From positions 1 through 9,539 of the forward strand of contig CALVPC010000036.1 of NCBI GenBank assembly GCA_944350405.1: a DNA stretch of 9,539 bases, read 5' to 3'. The notes under the pieces are model-generated. The model did not search any database. It saw only the letters and a program-made list of their open reading frames with translations, and was not told where the DNA came from. Source of the stretch: an uncultured Bacilli bacterium (lineage in GTDB: Bacteria > Bacillota_I > Bacilli_A > RF39 > UBA660). Shown here piece after piece: positions 1 to 6,276 of this stretch. Within the stretch, counting starts at the first letter, position 1. Every line of letters begins with the position of its first letter. Both the position numbers and the translations under genes were made by a program.

Positions 1-62
1 ATTATAAACTTGAAATTTTGCGTTTTTTCACAAAATCTTTTTTGCGTACTAATTTTTAAGTT

Positions 63-1331
63 TTATTTTTCAACCTTTACCTCCATAACTTTTGAAGTTA
101 TCTCTCCATTATCAATTTTAGTTTTAATAATAAACCCCACTTTTAAATTATTTATATTAGTAATAATATTATCATTATAAGTAGTAATAGAATAACCCCT
201 TTTTAATGTCTTAATAGGACTTAATGCTTCTAATTTATCTATTAATGAAGTAAATTTATATCCTTTAGTATCAATTAAATTATTAATATAAATATTAAGC
301 TTTTCATATAAAGTTTTAAATTTAGATGAAGAGCTATCAACCAAACTATTAGTATACATAACAAGCTTATCAGTTAATACATCAAGCTTTTGCATCTTTG
401 TCTCATAAATACTCACAGGATTTTTTAATATATATGATCCTAATAAAGCATCTAATTTATTTTTACATAATTCTAATTTATTATTTATAGACTTAATAAG
501 TCTAAGTTCATTTTGTTTAATATCATTTATTAAATTAGTAGTATTAGGTACAGCAAGTTCTGCTGCAGCCGTTGGAGTCGGAGCTCTTAAATCAGCTACA
601 TAATCACTAATAGTAAAATCTATTTCATGCCCAACTGCACTTATTATTGGAATAGTAGAATTAAATATAGCATCAGCAACTATTTCCTCATTAAACGCCC
701 ATAAATCTTCAATAGAGCCACCACCACGTCCTAAAATTATTACATCCAAATCAAGAGAATTAGCTAATTTAATATTTTTCACAATATCTTCTTTAGCACC
801 CTCTCCTTGTACTAAAGAAGGTAACAAAATAACCTCTGCTAAACGATACCTTCTATTAATTGTAGTTATAATATCTCTTATCGCTGCACCAGTCGAAGCA
901 GTTATAACCCCTATTTTTTTAGGAAATCTTGGTATAGGCTTTTTATATTCTTCTTTAAAATATCCTTTTTCATTAAGTTTTTTCTTAAGCTTTTCAAATT
1001 CAACATACAAATTACCAATACCATCCTGAAGCATTTCATCAACATATATTTGATAAGCACCATTAGCCTCATAACAACTTATACGGCCTACCACTAAAAC
1101 ATTATCGCCATCTGCTGGATTAAAATTTACTTTCATAGCATTAGATTTAAACATAACTGCCAGTATTCTACTACTCTCATCCTTTAACGTAAAATAAAGA
1201 TGCCCCGAAGTATGATTTTTAAAATTACTTATTTCACCTTTCAAATAAACGGTATTTAAATTTTGATCAGAATCAAATTTATATTTAATATATTTATTAA
1301 TCTGAGATACTGTTAAATATTTATCATTCAT
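63..1331 (-). CDS. xseA: Exodeoxyribonuclease VII large subunit
   Basis: Catalytic subunit of exonuclease VII, which with several XseB small subunits degrades single-stranded DNA to oligonucleotides in the cytoplasm. At 422 residues it is near the usual 400-450. The N-terminal OB-fold (about 1-105) has the GHLYFTLKD signature at 43-51. The catalytic domain (about 125-300) shows GVITASTGAAIRDI at 141-154, GRGGGSIEDLWAFNEE at 201-216 and GHEIDFTISDYVADLRAPTPTAAAE from 234. A helical, coiled-coil-like stretch follows, and the family's C-terminal LKRGYSI motif is present. The ATG start overlaps the 3' end of nusB by 8 bases with no clear Shine-Dalgarno sequence of its own, which suggests translational coupling. 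xseB, normally immediately downstream, is not recognisable in the remaining 62 bases. Recognition of the family is secure. Confidence 0.97.
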   Translation of the reverse strand: MNDKYLTVSQINKYIKYKFDSDQNLNTVYLKGEISNFKNHTSGHLYFTLKDESSRILAVMFKSNAMKVNFNPADGDNVLVVGRISCYEANGAYQIYVDEMLQDGIGNLYVEFEKLKKKLNEKGYFKEEYKKPIPRFPKKIGVITASTGAAIRDIITTINRRYRLAEVILLPSLVQGEGAKEDIVKNIKLANSLDLDVIILGRGGGSIEDLWAFNEEIVADAIFNSTIPIISAVGHEIDFTISDYVADLRAPTPTAAAELAVPNTTNLINDIKQNELRLIKSINNKLELCKNKLDALLGSYILKNPVSIYETKMQKLDVLTDKLVMYTNSLVDSSSSKFKTLYEKLNIYINNLIDTKGYKFTSLIDKLEALSPIKTLKRGYSITTYNDNIITNINNLKVGFIIKTKIDNGEITSKVMEVKVEK

Positions 1332-1728
1332 TCTTTATCTCACTATGCATAACGTTATCTAAAATACCATTTATCATTTTAACTACTTTATCATCACTAT
1401 ATTTCTTAGAAAGTTCTACAGCTTCATTTATTGCCACAATATTAGGAGTATCAGTATATAATAATTCATATATGCCTAAAGAAATTATCGCTTTATCCAC
1501 CTTACTAACTCTATCAATATTCCAATCTTTCATATACTTATTAGCAATATTAGTAATTTCTTGTTGATTCTTAATTACTCCCTTAACAGAACTATCTAAA
1601 AATTCATTTTCATATTCCAATTGTTCCTTAATAAGTAAATCAATATCATAAGTAATATTTTTACTATCATATATATAAATCTGATATAAAATTTTAATAA
1701 TAATTTCTCTTAATTTACTTCGATTCAT
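1324..1728 (-). CDS. nusB: Transcription antitermination factor NusB
   Basis: NusB binds boxA RNA with NusE (S10) and supports processive transcription, chiefly of rRNA operons. I chose the ATG at 1728, giving 134 residues beginning MNRSKLREIIIKILYQIYIYD. It is the normal NusB length and has a strong GGAGGA (1737-1742) about 8 bases upstream. A longer reading from 1800 would add 24 residues that run through the promoter and binding site, so I reject it. The family pattern is clear: an N-terminal helix with KLREIIIKILYQ, then a C-terminal half with VDKAIISLGIYELLY, VAINEAVELSKKYSDDK and VKMINGILD. It ends in TGA, overlapping the start of xseA. It is driven by its own promoter(s) just downstream of the non-coding RNA. 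Confidence 0.95.
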   Translation of the reverse strand: MNRSKLREIIIKILYQIYIYDSKNITYDIDLLIKEQLEYENEFLDSSVKGVIKNQQEITNIANKYMKDWNIDRVSKVDKAIISLGIYELLYTDTPNIVAINEAVELSKKYSDDKVVKMINGILDNVMHSEIKNE

Positions 1729-1749
1729 AACTTTACTCCTCCGCTTATA

Positions 1750-1789
1750 ATTATATAAGAAATTATATAAGTTGTAAATAAAATTGCAA
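1750..1789 (-). promoter_or_regulatory. Two overlapping sigma-A-type promoters for nusB-xseA
   Basis: Reading the minus strand, one candidate is TTGCAA (1784-1789), 16 bases, TATAAT (1762-1767). A second, staggered one is TTTACA (1773-1778), 17 bases, TATAAT (1750-1755). Both precede the nusB ribosome binding site at 1737-1742, so the leader would be very short. The first -35 box starts only 2 bases after the T-run that ends the upstream RNA. The boxes are seen directly; activity is inferred. Confidence 0.7.
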
Positions 1790-1791
1790 AC

Positions 1792-1946
1792 AAAAACCAA
1801 GACACTTCTACGAAAAACCTGTTTAATTACAGGTGGGTGTCATATTCTATTTCTTAGGATCCTTAAAAAACTTAAGTATTCAACACAAAATAGTTTTTTG
1901 ACTCCCGTATCGTTACTTGTACGGTTTTTACAATATGTATCTTGGT
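1792..1946 (-). ncRNA. ssrS: Structured non-coding RNA, probable 6S RNA
   Basis: This is an independently promoted RNA of about 155 nt. Its first ten bases, ACCAAGATAC (1946-1937), pair perfectly (one G-U) with GTGTCTTGGT (1805-1796), which is followed by TTTTT, so the closing stem doubles as terminator. Inside are CCGTA/TACGG (1924-1920 with 1909-1905), GGGAGTC with GACACCC (1906-1900 with 1841-1835, one mismatch), CTATTTT with GAAATAG (1893-1887 with 1853-1847) and an apical CTTAA/TTAAG hairpin. The 3' arm carries ACCTGT/ACAGGT (1834-1829 with 1822-1817). This gives a rod with a closing stem, an internal bubble and a small 3'-strand hairpin, as in 6S RNA, which sequesters housekeeping RNA polymerase. 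The 3' part, GACACCCACCTGTAA, resembles the 3' bubble strand of E. coli 6S RNA as I remember it. The length is near the low end of 6S. The alternative is an unrelated small RNA. The RNA gene itself is well supported; its family name is moderately supported. Confidence 0.62.
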
Positions 1947-1952
1947 ATTTAT

Positions 1953-1981
1953 AGTATAGCAAATAATTTATATTATTGCAA
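1953..1981 (-). promoter_or_regulatory. Promoter of the putative 6S RNA
   Basis: Minus-strand TTGCAA (1976-1981), a 17-base spacer, then TATACT (1953-1958). The seventh base after the -10 box is the A at 1946, exactly where the RNA's closing stem begins. The agreement between promoter spacing and stem start supports a discrete transcript rather than a leader fragment. Confidence 0.75.
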
Positions 1982-2218
1982 TATATTTTGTTTGTTTTTT
2001 GCCTCAATTTATCATTTTATATAAAAACAAATATAAACAAATTTCTTGCTATAGAGTTTATTTAAAATATTAAAATTTTTTAAACATAAAAAAATAAAAA
2101 AGCAGTTAACACATCATATATTAACTGCTTTAAAATTTAACTTATATAAGTATATAGAGAAGATTAAGCAATGAATAATCAAAAATATACTTATATTTAA
2201 ACAAATGAATAACTAAAA
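1982..2218. other. Intergenic spacer between two minus-strand units
   Basis: AT-rich sequence without a plausible gene. Its only clear feature is the terminator at 2088-2130. The stretches 1982-2087 and 2131-2218 contain only homopolymer-rich sequence, and I see no further ORF, repeat or operator. Confidence 0.6.
2088..2130 (-). terminator. Rho-independent terminator of the cell-surface operon
   Basis: On the minus strand a perfect 10-bp stem AAGCAGTTAA / TTAACTGCTT (2130-2121 with 2109-2100) encloses an 11-base loop. It is followed by a T-rich tract, TTTTTTATTTTTTT, down to about 2088. It lies about 90 bases after the stop of the cohesin/cadherin-like gene and before the RNA promoter, so it separates the two units. 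The plus-strand flank has only a short T-run. Confidence 0.85.
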
Positions 2219-3286
2219 TCATTTTAATGACTTAGCAATTGATAAATTCTTTTTTTGATTTAATTTAATAGTGAAAATAATGACTAATATTCCAAAAAAT
2301 ATAATTGTTCCTCCAAGAATATATATTAAAAATTGTAAATCTTTTATTTCATTTTCATAATATTCATCTATACCATCATTATATTTTTGAATAGTATTAT
2401 CTTTTTCATAGTAAGAATACCAACCCTCTTCTCCAGTGTTAGAATTCATGCCATATATTAAACAATACTCAGAATTTTCGGATAATTTATAGCAATCAAC
2501 TTGCATACCATTTATGATTGTTGTATCTTTAATATAATTTTTTGGTATATTAGAATTTTCAAGTGGAATAAAAGTAGTTTCAGCAAATATTATTTCTTTA
2601 ATTGAATCATTGTCATTAACAGTGACTAATATAGTATAAACATTTTTTTCGCCATCATCATTTTTTACACTAACTTCGATTTTATTATCTCCAGGATTAA
2701 CCTGTACAATACCATCACCCTGAATTTCAGAATTTTCATTCAACGCTGTTGCTATAATTGTTATTTCATTTACATCGTCAGAAATTACAAGATTATAATC
2801 ATTGATTTTTTCATCAAATTCAGGAGTTAATTTATAATTTTTAACTTCTAAAGAAGATAAATAATTAGAAGCATTATCATTGATGCTATCATCAGAATCA
2901 GAAATAGAAATAGTAGTAGGATTAACTTTGACTTTGAGATTGTTATTTGATATATCTGTAACAGCATATGCTTTTACAGATATATCGCTTGAACCATTTG
3001 CAAGTGCTTTAAATTTAAAACTTCTAGTTATTTTCTTAGTTATTTGATCATTAGTTCTATTTACGTTGTAAGAAGATCCACTAGTAAGTTTTAATTTACT
3101 ATGATTATAATCAAGAGTATACTCATAATATCCAATAGAATCATCACTACTTATATCTACATAAATAGTAATAGTATCGTTGATACTAATATTTTTTTTA
3201 GAAGAAGTTATGTCAATACTAGTATCCGCTTGAACACCATAAGGAATAAACATAAGTAAACCAATTAATAAAAATAAATATTTCAT
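2219..3286 (-). CDS. Membrane-anchored surface protein with cohesin-like and cadherin-like beta-sandwich domains
   Basis: I chose the ATG at 3286 (355 residues), which lies 8 bases after GGAGG (3299-3295). The adjacent ATG at 3289 is also possible; an in-frame TTG at 3301 overlaps the binding site and is unlikely. A signal peptide (about 1-20, ending YGVQA) leads to a cohesin-like beta-sandwich (about 22-129) with the ISINDTITIYVDIS and YEYTLDYNHSKLKL patterns. A cadherin-like beta-sandwich of the bacterial Cadherin-like_b1 type (about 142-225) starts YLSSLEVKNYKLTPEF and ends NVYTILVTV. A less recognisable 90-residue region holds the cysteine pair C265/C275. One transmembrane helix (about 317-342) and a short lysine-rich cytoplasmic tail close the protein. 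The product is therefore expected outside the membrane, anchored at its C-terminus. It is the second gene of an operon, starting 18 bases after the glucosaminidase stop. A role in adhesion, or in scaffolding the hydrolase, is inference; no catalytic motif is visible. Confidence 0.85.
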   Translation of the reverse strand: MKYLFLLIGLLMFIPYGVQADTSIDITSSKKNISINDTITIYVDISSDDSIGYYEYTLDYNHSKLKLTSGSSYNVNRTNDQITKKITRSFKFKALANGSSDISVKAYAVTDISNNNLKVKVNPTTISISDSDDSINDNASNYLSSLEVKNYKLTPEFDEKINDYNLVISDDVNEITIIATALNENSEIQGDGIVQVNPGDNKIEVSVKNDDGEKNVYTILVTVNDNDSIKEIIFAETTFIPLENSNIPKNYIKDTTIINGMQVDCYKLSENSEYCLIYGMNSNTGEEGWYSYYEKDNTIQKYNDGIDEYYENEIKDLQFLIYILGGTIIFFGILVIIFTIKLNQKKNLSIAKSLK

Positions 3287-3304
3287 CATAAAAACCTCCA
3301 AATT

Positions 3305-5956
3305 TTATTTCAAAGTGTTTAAGTGAGCAGTTATACTTCCAACAGGTGGATGAGAAGTATGTTCAGTAGGCATATCCTCGTATACAGGAATTTTAAACAC
3401 ATAAGCAGTCGAATTATTATTAAGATAATAAGTAGATAAACTTTCACTTGCTGGTGCTATTATATTAGTCATATATTGATGAGTATATTTTTGCGCAGTA
3501 TTTGGTCCAACATTAAATTTTTGATAAAATAATGTATCCTGTCCTTTGTTAATATAACCCTCAGCAATAAATTTAGCTCCATATGTTATTGCTTTTTTTC
3601 TAGTATTCCATGGTGTTCCATCTAAATTATCAACAAAACCAGCCGCCGCTGCAATTCCACGAATTACAGGATTATCACCATAAGCGCCAATATTATAATA
3701 ATTATAATATCCTTTCAAAGATTTAGAAACACTTTTAATTTTATACCAACCTTCCTCGCATCCTTGACCATCATATTTTTTAGTGCTTGCAATAATAATA
3801 TCATCATTTTTATTAGCAGTCATTGTATTACCATTAGATAATTTCAAGCTTACATTATTAGTCCCGGGTCCTGTTCTAACCACTACATAATGACCTGATG
3901 ATACAATTAATTTAGAACCAGATAAAGTAGTGTTCCTACTACATACATAACCAGAAGTAGTTACTTGCCATTTATCCGTTACAGTTCCAGATACAGCAGC
4001 ATAATTACTATTTGTACCGCCTTCTTGCTTGACTCTGCTAGCTAAATGAATTGGACTTACTCCATAAGATTGACCAGCATTAACAAAATAAGAAGCATAA
4101 GTATCAGTATCCAAATATGTGCCATCCAAAACACTTCTTACTGCAGATTTAGTATGATAATTTTCATTATAACTTAATGATTCAAATACAAAGATATTTT
4201 TCTCATTTAAATAGTTTCTTGGATCAATCATATAAGCAATATAAGCATCTGATGCTACTCTCCAATTTGGATTTTCAGCTATATCATTTGGATTACCAGA
4301 TGCCAAATAAACAGATTCAGTTAATGTTGTGTAATTTTTTTCTGATTCATTAATAACAGCATTTTTGAATGTATCTCCAGTTTGCTCAGCGATAAAGATC
4401 CAATTTGGATGTTTTGAATGTAAATATGATAGATATGGGCAATAACTTTCTGGAAAACCAGCATTTTTAAGTTGAGTGCAATATGTAGAGTTAGTTTTAG
4501 TAACATCACTATATTTTTCAATTAAACTTGTAAGAACCCACCCAGTTTTATTATTATAATATGAAATTTTAGTATAATCACCAGATGTCCTCATAGGTTT
4601 AACTTCAGTACCTAAATATATTACATCTTTAAGAGTAGATGTACTCGAAGAAGAAGATCTTACATTAGCATAATTCTCGCTTATCTTATAATTCCATGTA
4701 TTAGTTGTATAATAATGCGATGAAGAGTTTAAAGAAACTTTTGTCATTGTTTTATCATTAGATGAATTACTTGAATTCCGATTAGCCTCTTGGTTAATTT
4801 CAGTATAAGTACTGCATACATAACGAGAATAACCATTTACAGATATTTTATACCAACCATCAGGACATCCTGTGCCCTCATATTTTTTATTACTATCTAG
4901 TATAAGAAGATCATCTTCCTTTAAAGTAGTAATTTTTAAATATTCAGTACCAGGCCCTGTTCTAACAATCATAGAAGAATGTCCTTTAACAGTTGTAGAA
5001 TAAGGTGAAGTTGAAACGCTACTACTACATATATAACGATAATATCCATTTAATTTAATTTTATACCATCCAGCAGGACATCCTGTACCCTCATATTTTG
5101 TAGTGTCTTCAAGCGTAACATTATCGCCATAATTAAAGGTAATAATTTTTAAATATTCAGTACCAGGTCCTGTTCTAATAGCACCACCTTTTAATGATTG
5201 AATAGTTCCATTATTTTGAGAATTAAGGACACTATTACCACATATATATCTTACTTGTCCTTGATAATACACTTTATAGTAACCTTCTGAACAATTATTA
5301 GCTTTATATTTTGAAGTGCTATACAAAGTCAATGCTTGACCATATTTGAGTTTTGCAATACTTGAAGTGGTGGTAGTAGAAGTTTTGACAGAAGCACCAT
5401 TTTGTGTAGTAACAATAACATTGCTTTTGCTATTAAAATTATCAGTATAATCACTACATATATATCTACTAGTACTACCATCATAATTCAGTTTATACCA
5501 TCCACCAGTACAACCACCACCAGAAATTTTTTTAGTAGAATTTAATGTTAAAAGCTTATTGTTAAGAAGGTGCTTATATACATCATATTTAGTTCCTGCA
5601 CCAATTCTTATATTAACTCCAGTAGTTGAATCAACCTTTAAAGTATAATTAGAAATGGAAAAATTACTACTACATGAATAAGCTATAGTTCCATTATAAT
5701 TTAATTTGTACCATCCAGATGAGCATTTACTCGTAGCAGGTGTTTTAATAATACTAATAATTGGCACAGTATCTTGATATGTTAATTTTGTGATTTTACT
5801 ATATTCAATACTTGGACCAATTCGAATAATTGCACCAAATTGATTAGTGACCCTCCCCATTGACAATGCATCAACATTATATCCTATAAAAAATGACATT
5901 ATAATAAGCAACGCTACTATAATTTTTCTATTTTTAAACTTTAATATTTGATTCAT
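3305..5956 (-). CDS. Secreted SH3-repeat endo-beta-N-acetylglucosaminidase (GH73-type autolysin)
   Basis: Predicted to cleave the glycan strands of peptidoglycan outside the cell. The 883 residues begin with a signal peptide (about 1-30, ending YNVDA). Five bacterial SH3 units carrying a Cys pair follow (about 33-95, 104-168, 178-239, 250-311, 320-382), each with a C-x3-G-[WY]-Y-K core and a closing [YI]-x-C. A sixth Cys-less unit spans about 421-479. The catalytic part starts around 490 with the family's NAGFPESYCPYL motif. It continues through AYMIDPRNYLNEKNIFVFESLSY to SPIHLASRVKQEGG, with E645 the likely catalytic acid, and resumes at KGYYNYYNIGAYGDNP (748-763) and GAKFIAEGYINKGQDTLFYQKFNV. 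Between the two halves an extra SH3 unit (about 660-747) is inserted. The C-terminus has FKIPVYEDMP as in clostridial relatives. The ATG start has only a weak Shine-Dalgarno sequence (GGTG, about 11 bases away). It shares a transcript with the anchored protein downstream. Confidence 0.9.
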   Translation of the reverse strand: MNQILKFKNRKIIVALLIIMSFFIGYNVDALSMGRVTNQFGAIIRIGPSIEYSKITKLTYQDTVPIISIIKTPATSKCSSGWYKLNYNGTIAYSCSSNFSISNYTLKVDSTTGVNIRIGAGTKYDVYKHLLNNKLLTLNSTKKISGGGCTGGWYKLNYDGSTSRYICSDYTDNFNSKSNVIVTTQNGASVKTSTTTTSSIAKLKYGQALTLYSTSKYKANNCSEGYYKVYYQGQVRYICGNSVLNSQNNGTIQSLKGGAIRTGPGTEYLKIITFNYGDNVTLEDTTKYEGTGCPAGWYKIKLNGYYRYICSSSVSTSPYSTTVKGHSSMIVRTGPGTEYLKITTLKEDDLLILDSNKKYEGTGCPDGWYKISVNGYSRYVCSTYTEINQEANRNSSNSSNDKTMTKVSLNSSSHYYTTNTWNYKISENYANVRSSSSSTSTLKDVIYLGTEVKPMRTSGDYTKISYYNNKTGWVLTSLIEKYSDVTKTNSTYCTQLKNAGFPESYCPYLSYLHSKHPNWIFIAEQTGDTFKNAVINESEKNYTTLTESVYLASGNPNDIAENPNWRVASDAYIAYMIDPRNYLNEKNIFVFESLSYNENYHTKSAVRSVLDGTYLDTDTYASYFVNAGQSYGVSPIHLASRVKQEGGTNSNYAAVSGTVTDKWQVTTSGYVCSRNTTLSGSKLIVSSGHYVVVRTGPGTNNVSLKLSNGNTMTANKNDDIIIASTKKYDGQGCEEGWYKIKSVSKSLKGYYNYYNIGAYGDNPVIRGIAAAAGFVDNLDGTPWNTRKKAITYGAKFIAEGYINKGQDTLFYQKFNVGPNTAQKYTHQYMTNIIAPASESLSTYYLNNNSTAYVFKIPVYEDMPTEHTSHPPVGSITAHLNTLK
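3716..3979 (-). other. SH3 domain inserted within the glucosaminidase catalytic domain
   Basis: Residues 660-747 of the glucosaminidase interrupt the GH73 fold between the catalytic-acid motif RVKQEGG and the KGYYNYYNIGA motif, which are normally separated by a short loop. The insert repeats the hallmarks of the N-terminal units: VVVRTGPGTN (681-690), a KKYDGQGCEEGWYKI core (726-740) and a Cys pair (C672, C733). Here the first Cys lies before the RTGPGT motif, so the unit looks circularly permuted relative to the others. The reading frame is intact throughout. Confidence 0.8.
4520..5860 (-). repeat. Tandem SH3-coding repeat array
   Basis: This DNA encodes six consecutive SH3 units of the glucosaminidase. 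Units four and five (about 4811-5209) are closest, with a 213-base (71-codon) period. CAGGCCCTGTTCTAA at 4951 recurs with one change at 5164, and GGACATCCTGT at 4863 recurs at 5076. Outer units are more diverged, which suggests stepwise duplication with the fourth/fifth pair youngest. Such an array could gain or lose units by recombination. Confidence 0.8.
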
Positions 5957-5996
5957 AAATTTTTATACACCACTTTCTTTTACATAATATATTATT

Positions 5997-6005
5997 AGTA
6001 TAACA
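5997..6005 (-). promoter_or_regulatory. Extended -10 promoter of the glucosaminidase operon
   Basis: On the minus strand TGT precedes TATACT (5997-6002), i.e. a TGn extended -10 box. No good -35 box is seen at the expected distance, as is common for extended -10 promoters. It predicts a leader of about 35 bases before the ATG at 5956. Confidence 0.6.
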
Positions 6006-6077
6006 TATTTACATATTTTATTTTATGTTTTAACTAAAGATTTTAAAAATTTTACACAAATAATGTAACTATTTAAA

Positions 6078-6091
6078 CGGTATGCATACCG
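6078..6091. promoter_or_regulatory. Perfect 14-bp palindrome, possible operator
   Basis: CGGTATGCATACCG is its own reverse complement with no central loop, so it looks like a dimeric repressor site rather than an RNA hairpin. It stands out by G+C content in a very AT-rich spacer. It lies about 75 bases upstream of the surface-operon promoter and 130 bases upstream of the thiolase promoter. I do not recognise the cognate regulator, and none is encoded in this window. Confidence 0.4.
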
Positions 6092-6220
6092 AAAAAAATG
6101 AATTATAATAAATTATCTCTACTGGTACATCTTTACTAATTAAAAATACTGCAACTACTATTGTCATGATTTATTTAATTTTCTAAACACATATTTTGTT
6201 TAAAAATTATATAAAGTAAT

Positions 6221-6249
6221 TTGTTGTTTTGCTTTATATATGATATAGT
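6221..6249 (+). promoter_or_regulatory. Promoter of the TtcA-like gene
   Basis: TTGTTG (6221-6226), a 17-base spacer and TATAGT (6244-6249) on the plus strand. The predicted start near 6256 is just ahead of the GAGGGA binding site at 6264-6269. Confidence 0.7.
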
Positions 6250-6276
6250 AATAATATATAAATGAGGGATTAATTG

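Larger units (their letters stand above)
5957..6276. other. Divergent intergenic region between the surface operon and the tRNA thiolase
   Basis: About 320 AT-rich bases separating oppositely transcribed genes. It holds the operon's extended -10 promoter near its left end, a perfect palindrome near 6085 and the thiolase promoter and binding site on the right. About 130 bases (6092-6220) show nothing I can assign. A 32-codon minus-strand ORF at 6069-6167 lacks a binding site and is not called. Confidence 0.6.

Noticed and set aside
1..31. Possible start of xseB (GTG at 31, reading MKKRKISSL on the minus strand)
   Set aside because: The frame meets TAA after nine codons and has only a weak A-rich binding site. 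It vaguely resembles an XseB start, but a functional gene cannot be supported at the window edge.
1729..1800. N-terminal extension of NusB by 24 residues
   Set aside because: The added part contains both promoter candidates and the GGAGGA site, and NusB homologues start at the MNRSKLRE-like segment.
1813..1834. ACCTGT/ACAGGT hairpin followed by TTTTT as a separate intrinsic terminator
   Set aside because: It lies inside the RNA bounded by the promoter and the perfect closing stem, and the sequence continues into the paired 3' arm. It is better read as an internal 6S-type hairpin, though some early termination is possible.
4321..4521. 66-residue ORF in another frame within the glucosaminidase gene
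   Set aside because: It is wholly inside a confident coding region with low-complexity composition; a shadow frame.
3716..5860. SH3 repeats as a CRISPR-like or phase-variable non-coding array
   Set aside because: The period matches whole codons (213 bases, 71 codons) and the frame is open throughout; they are protein-domain repeats.
6069..6167. 32-codon minus-strand ORF with a hydrophobic start (MTIVVAVFLIS...)
   Set aside because: No Shine-Dalgarno sequence and no promoter in register, and its end overlaps the palindrome. It is likely a chance ORF in AT-rich DNA.
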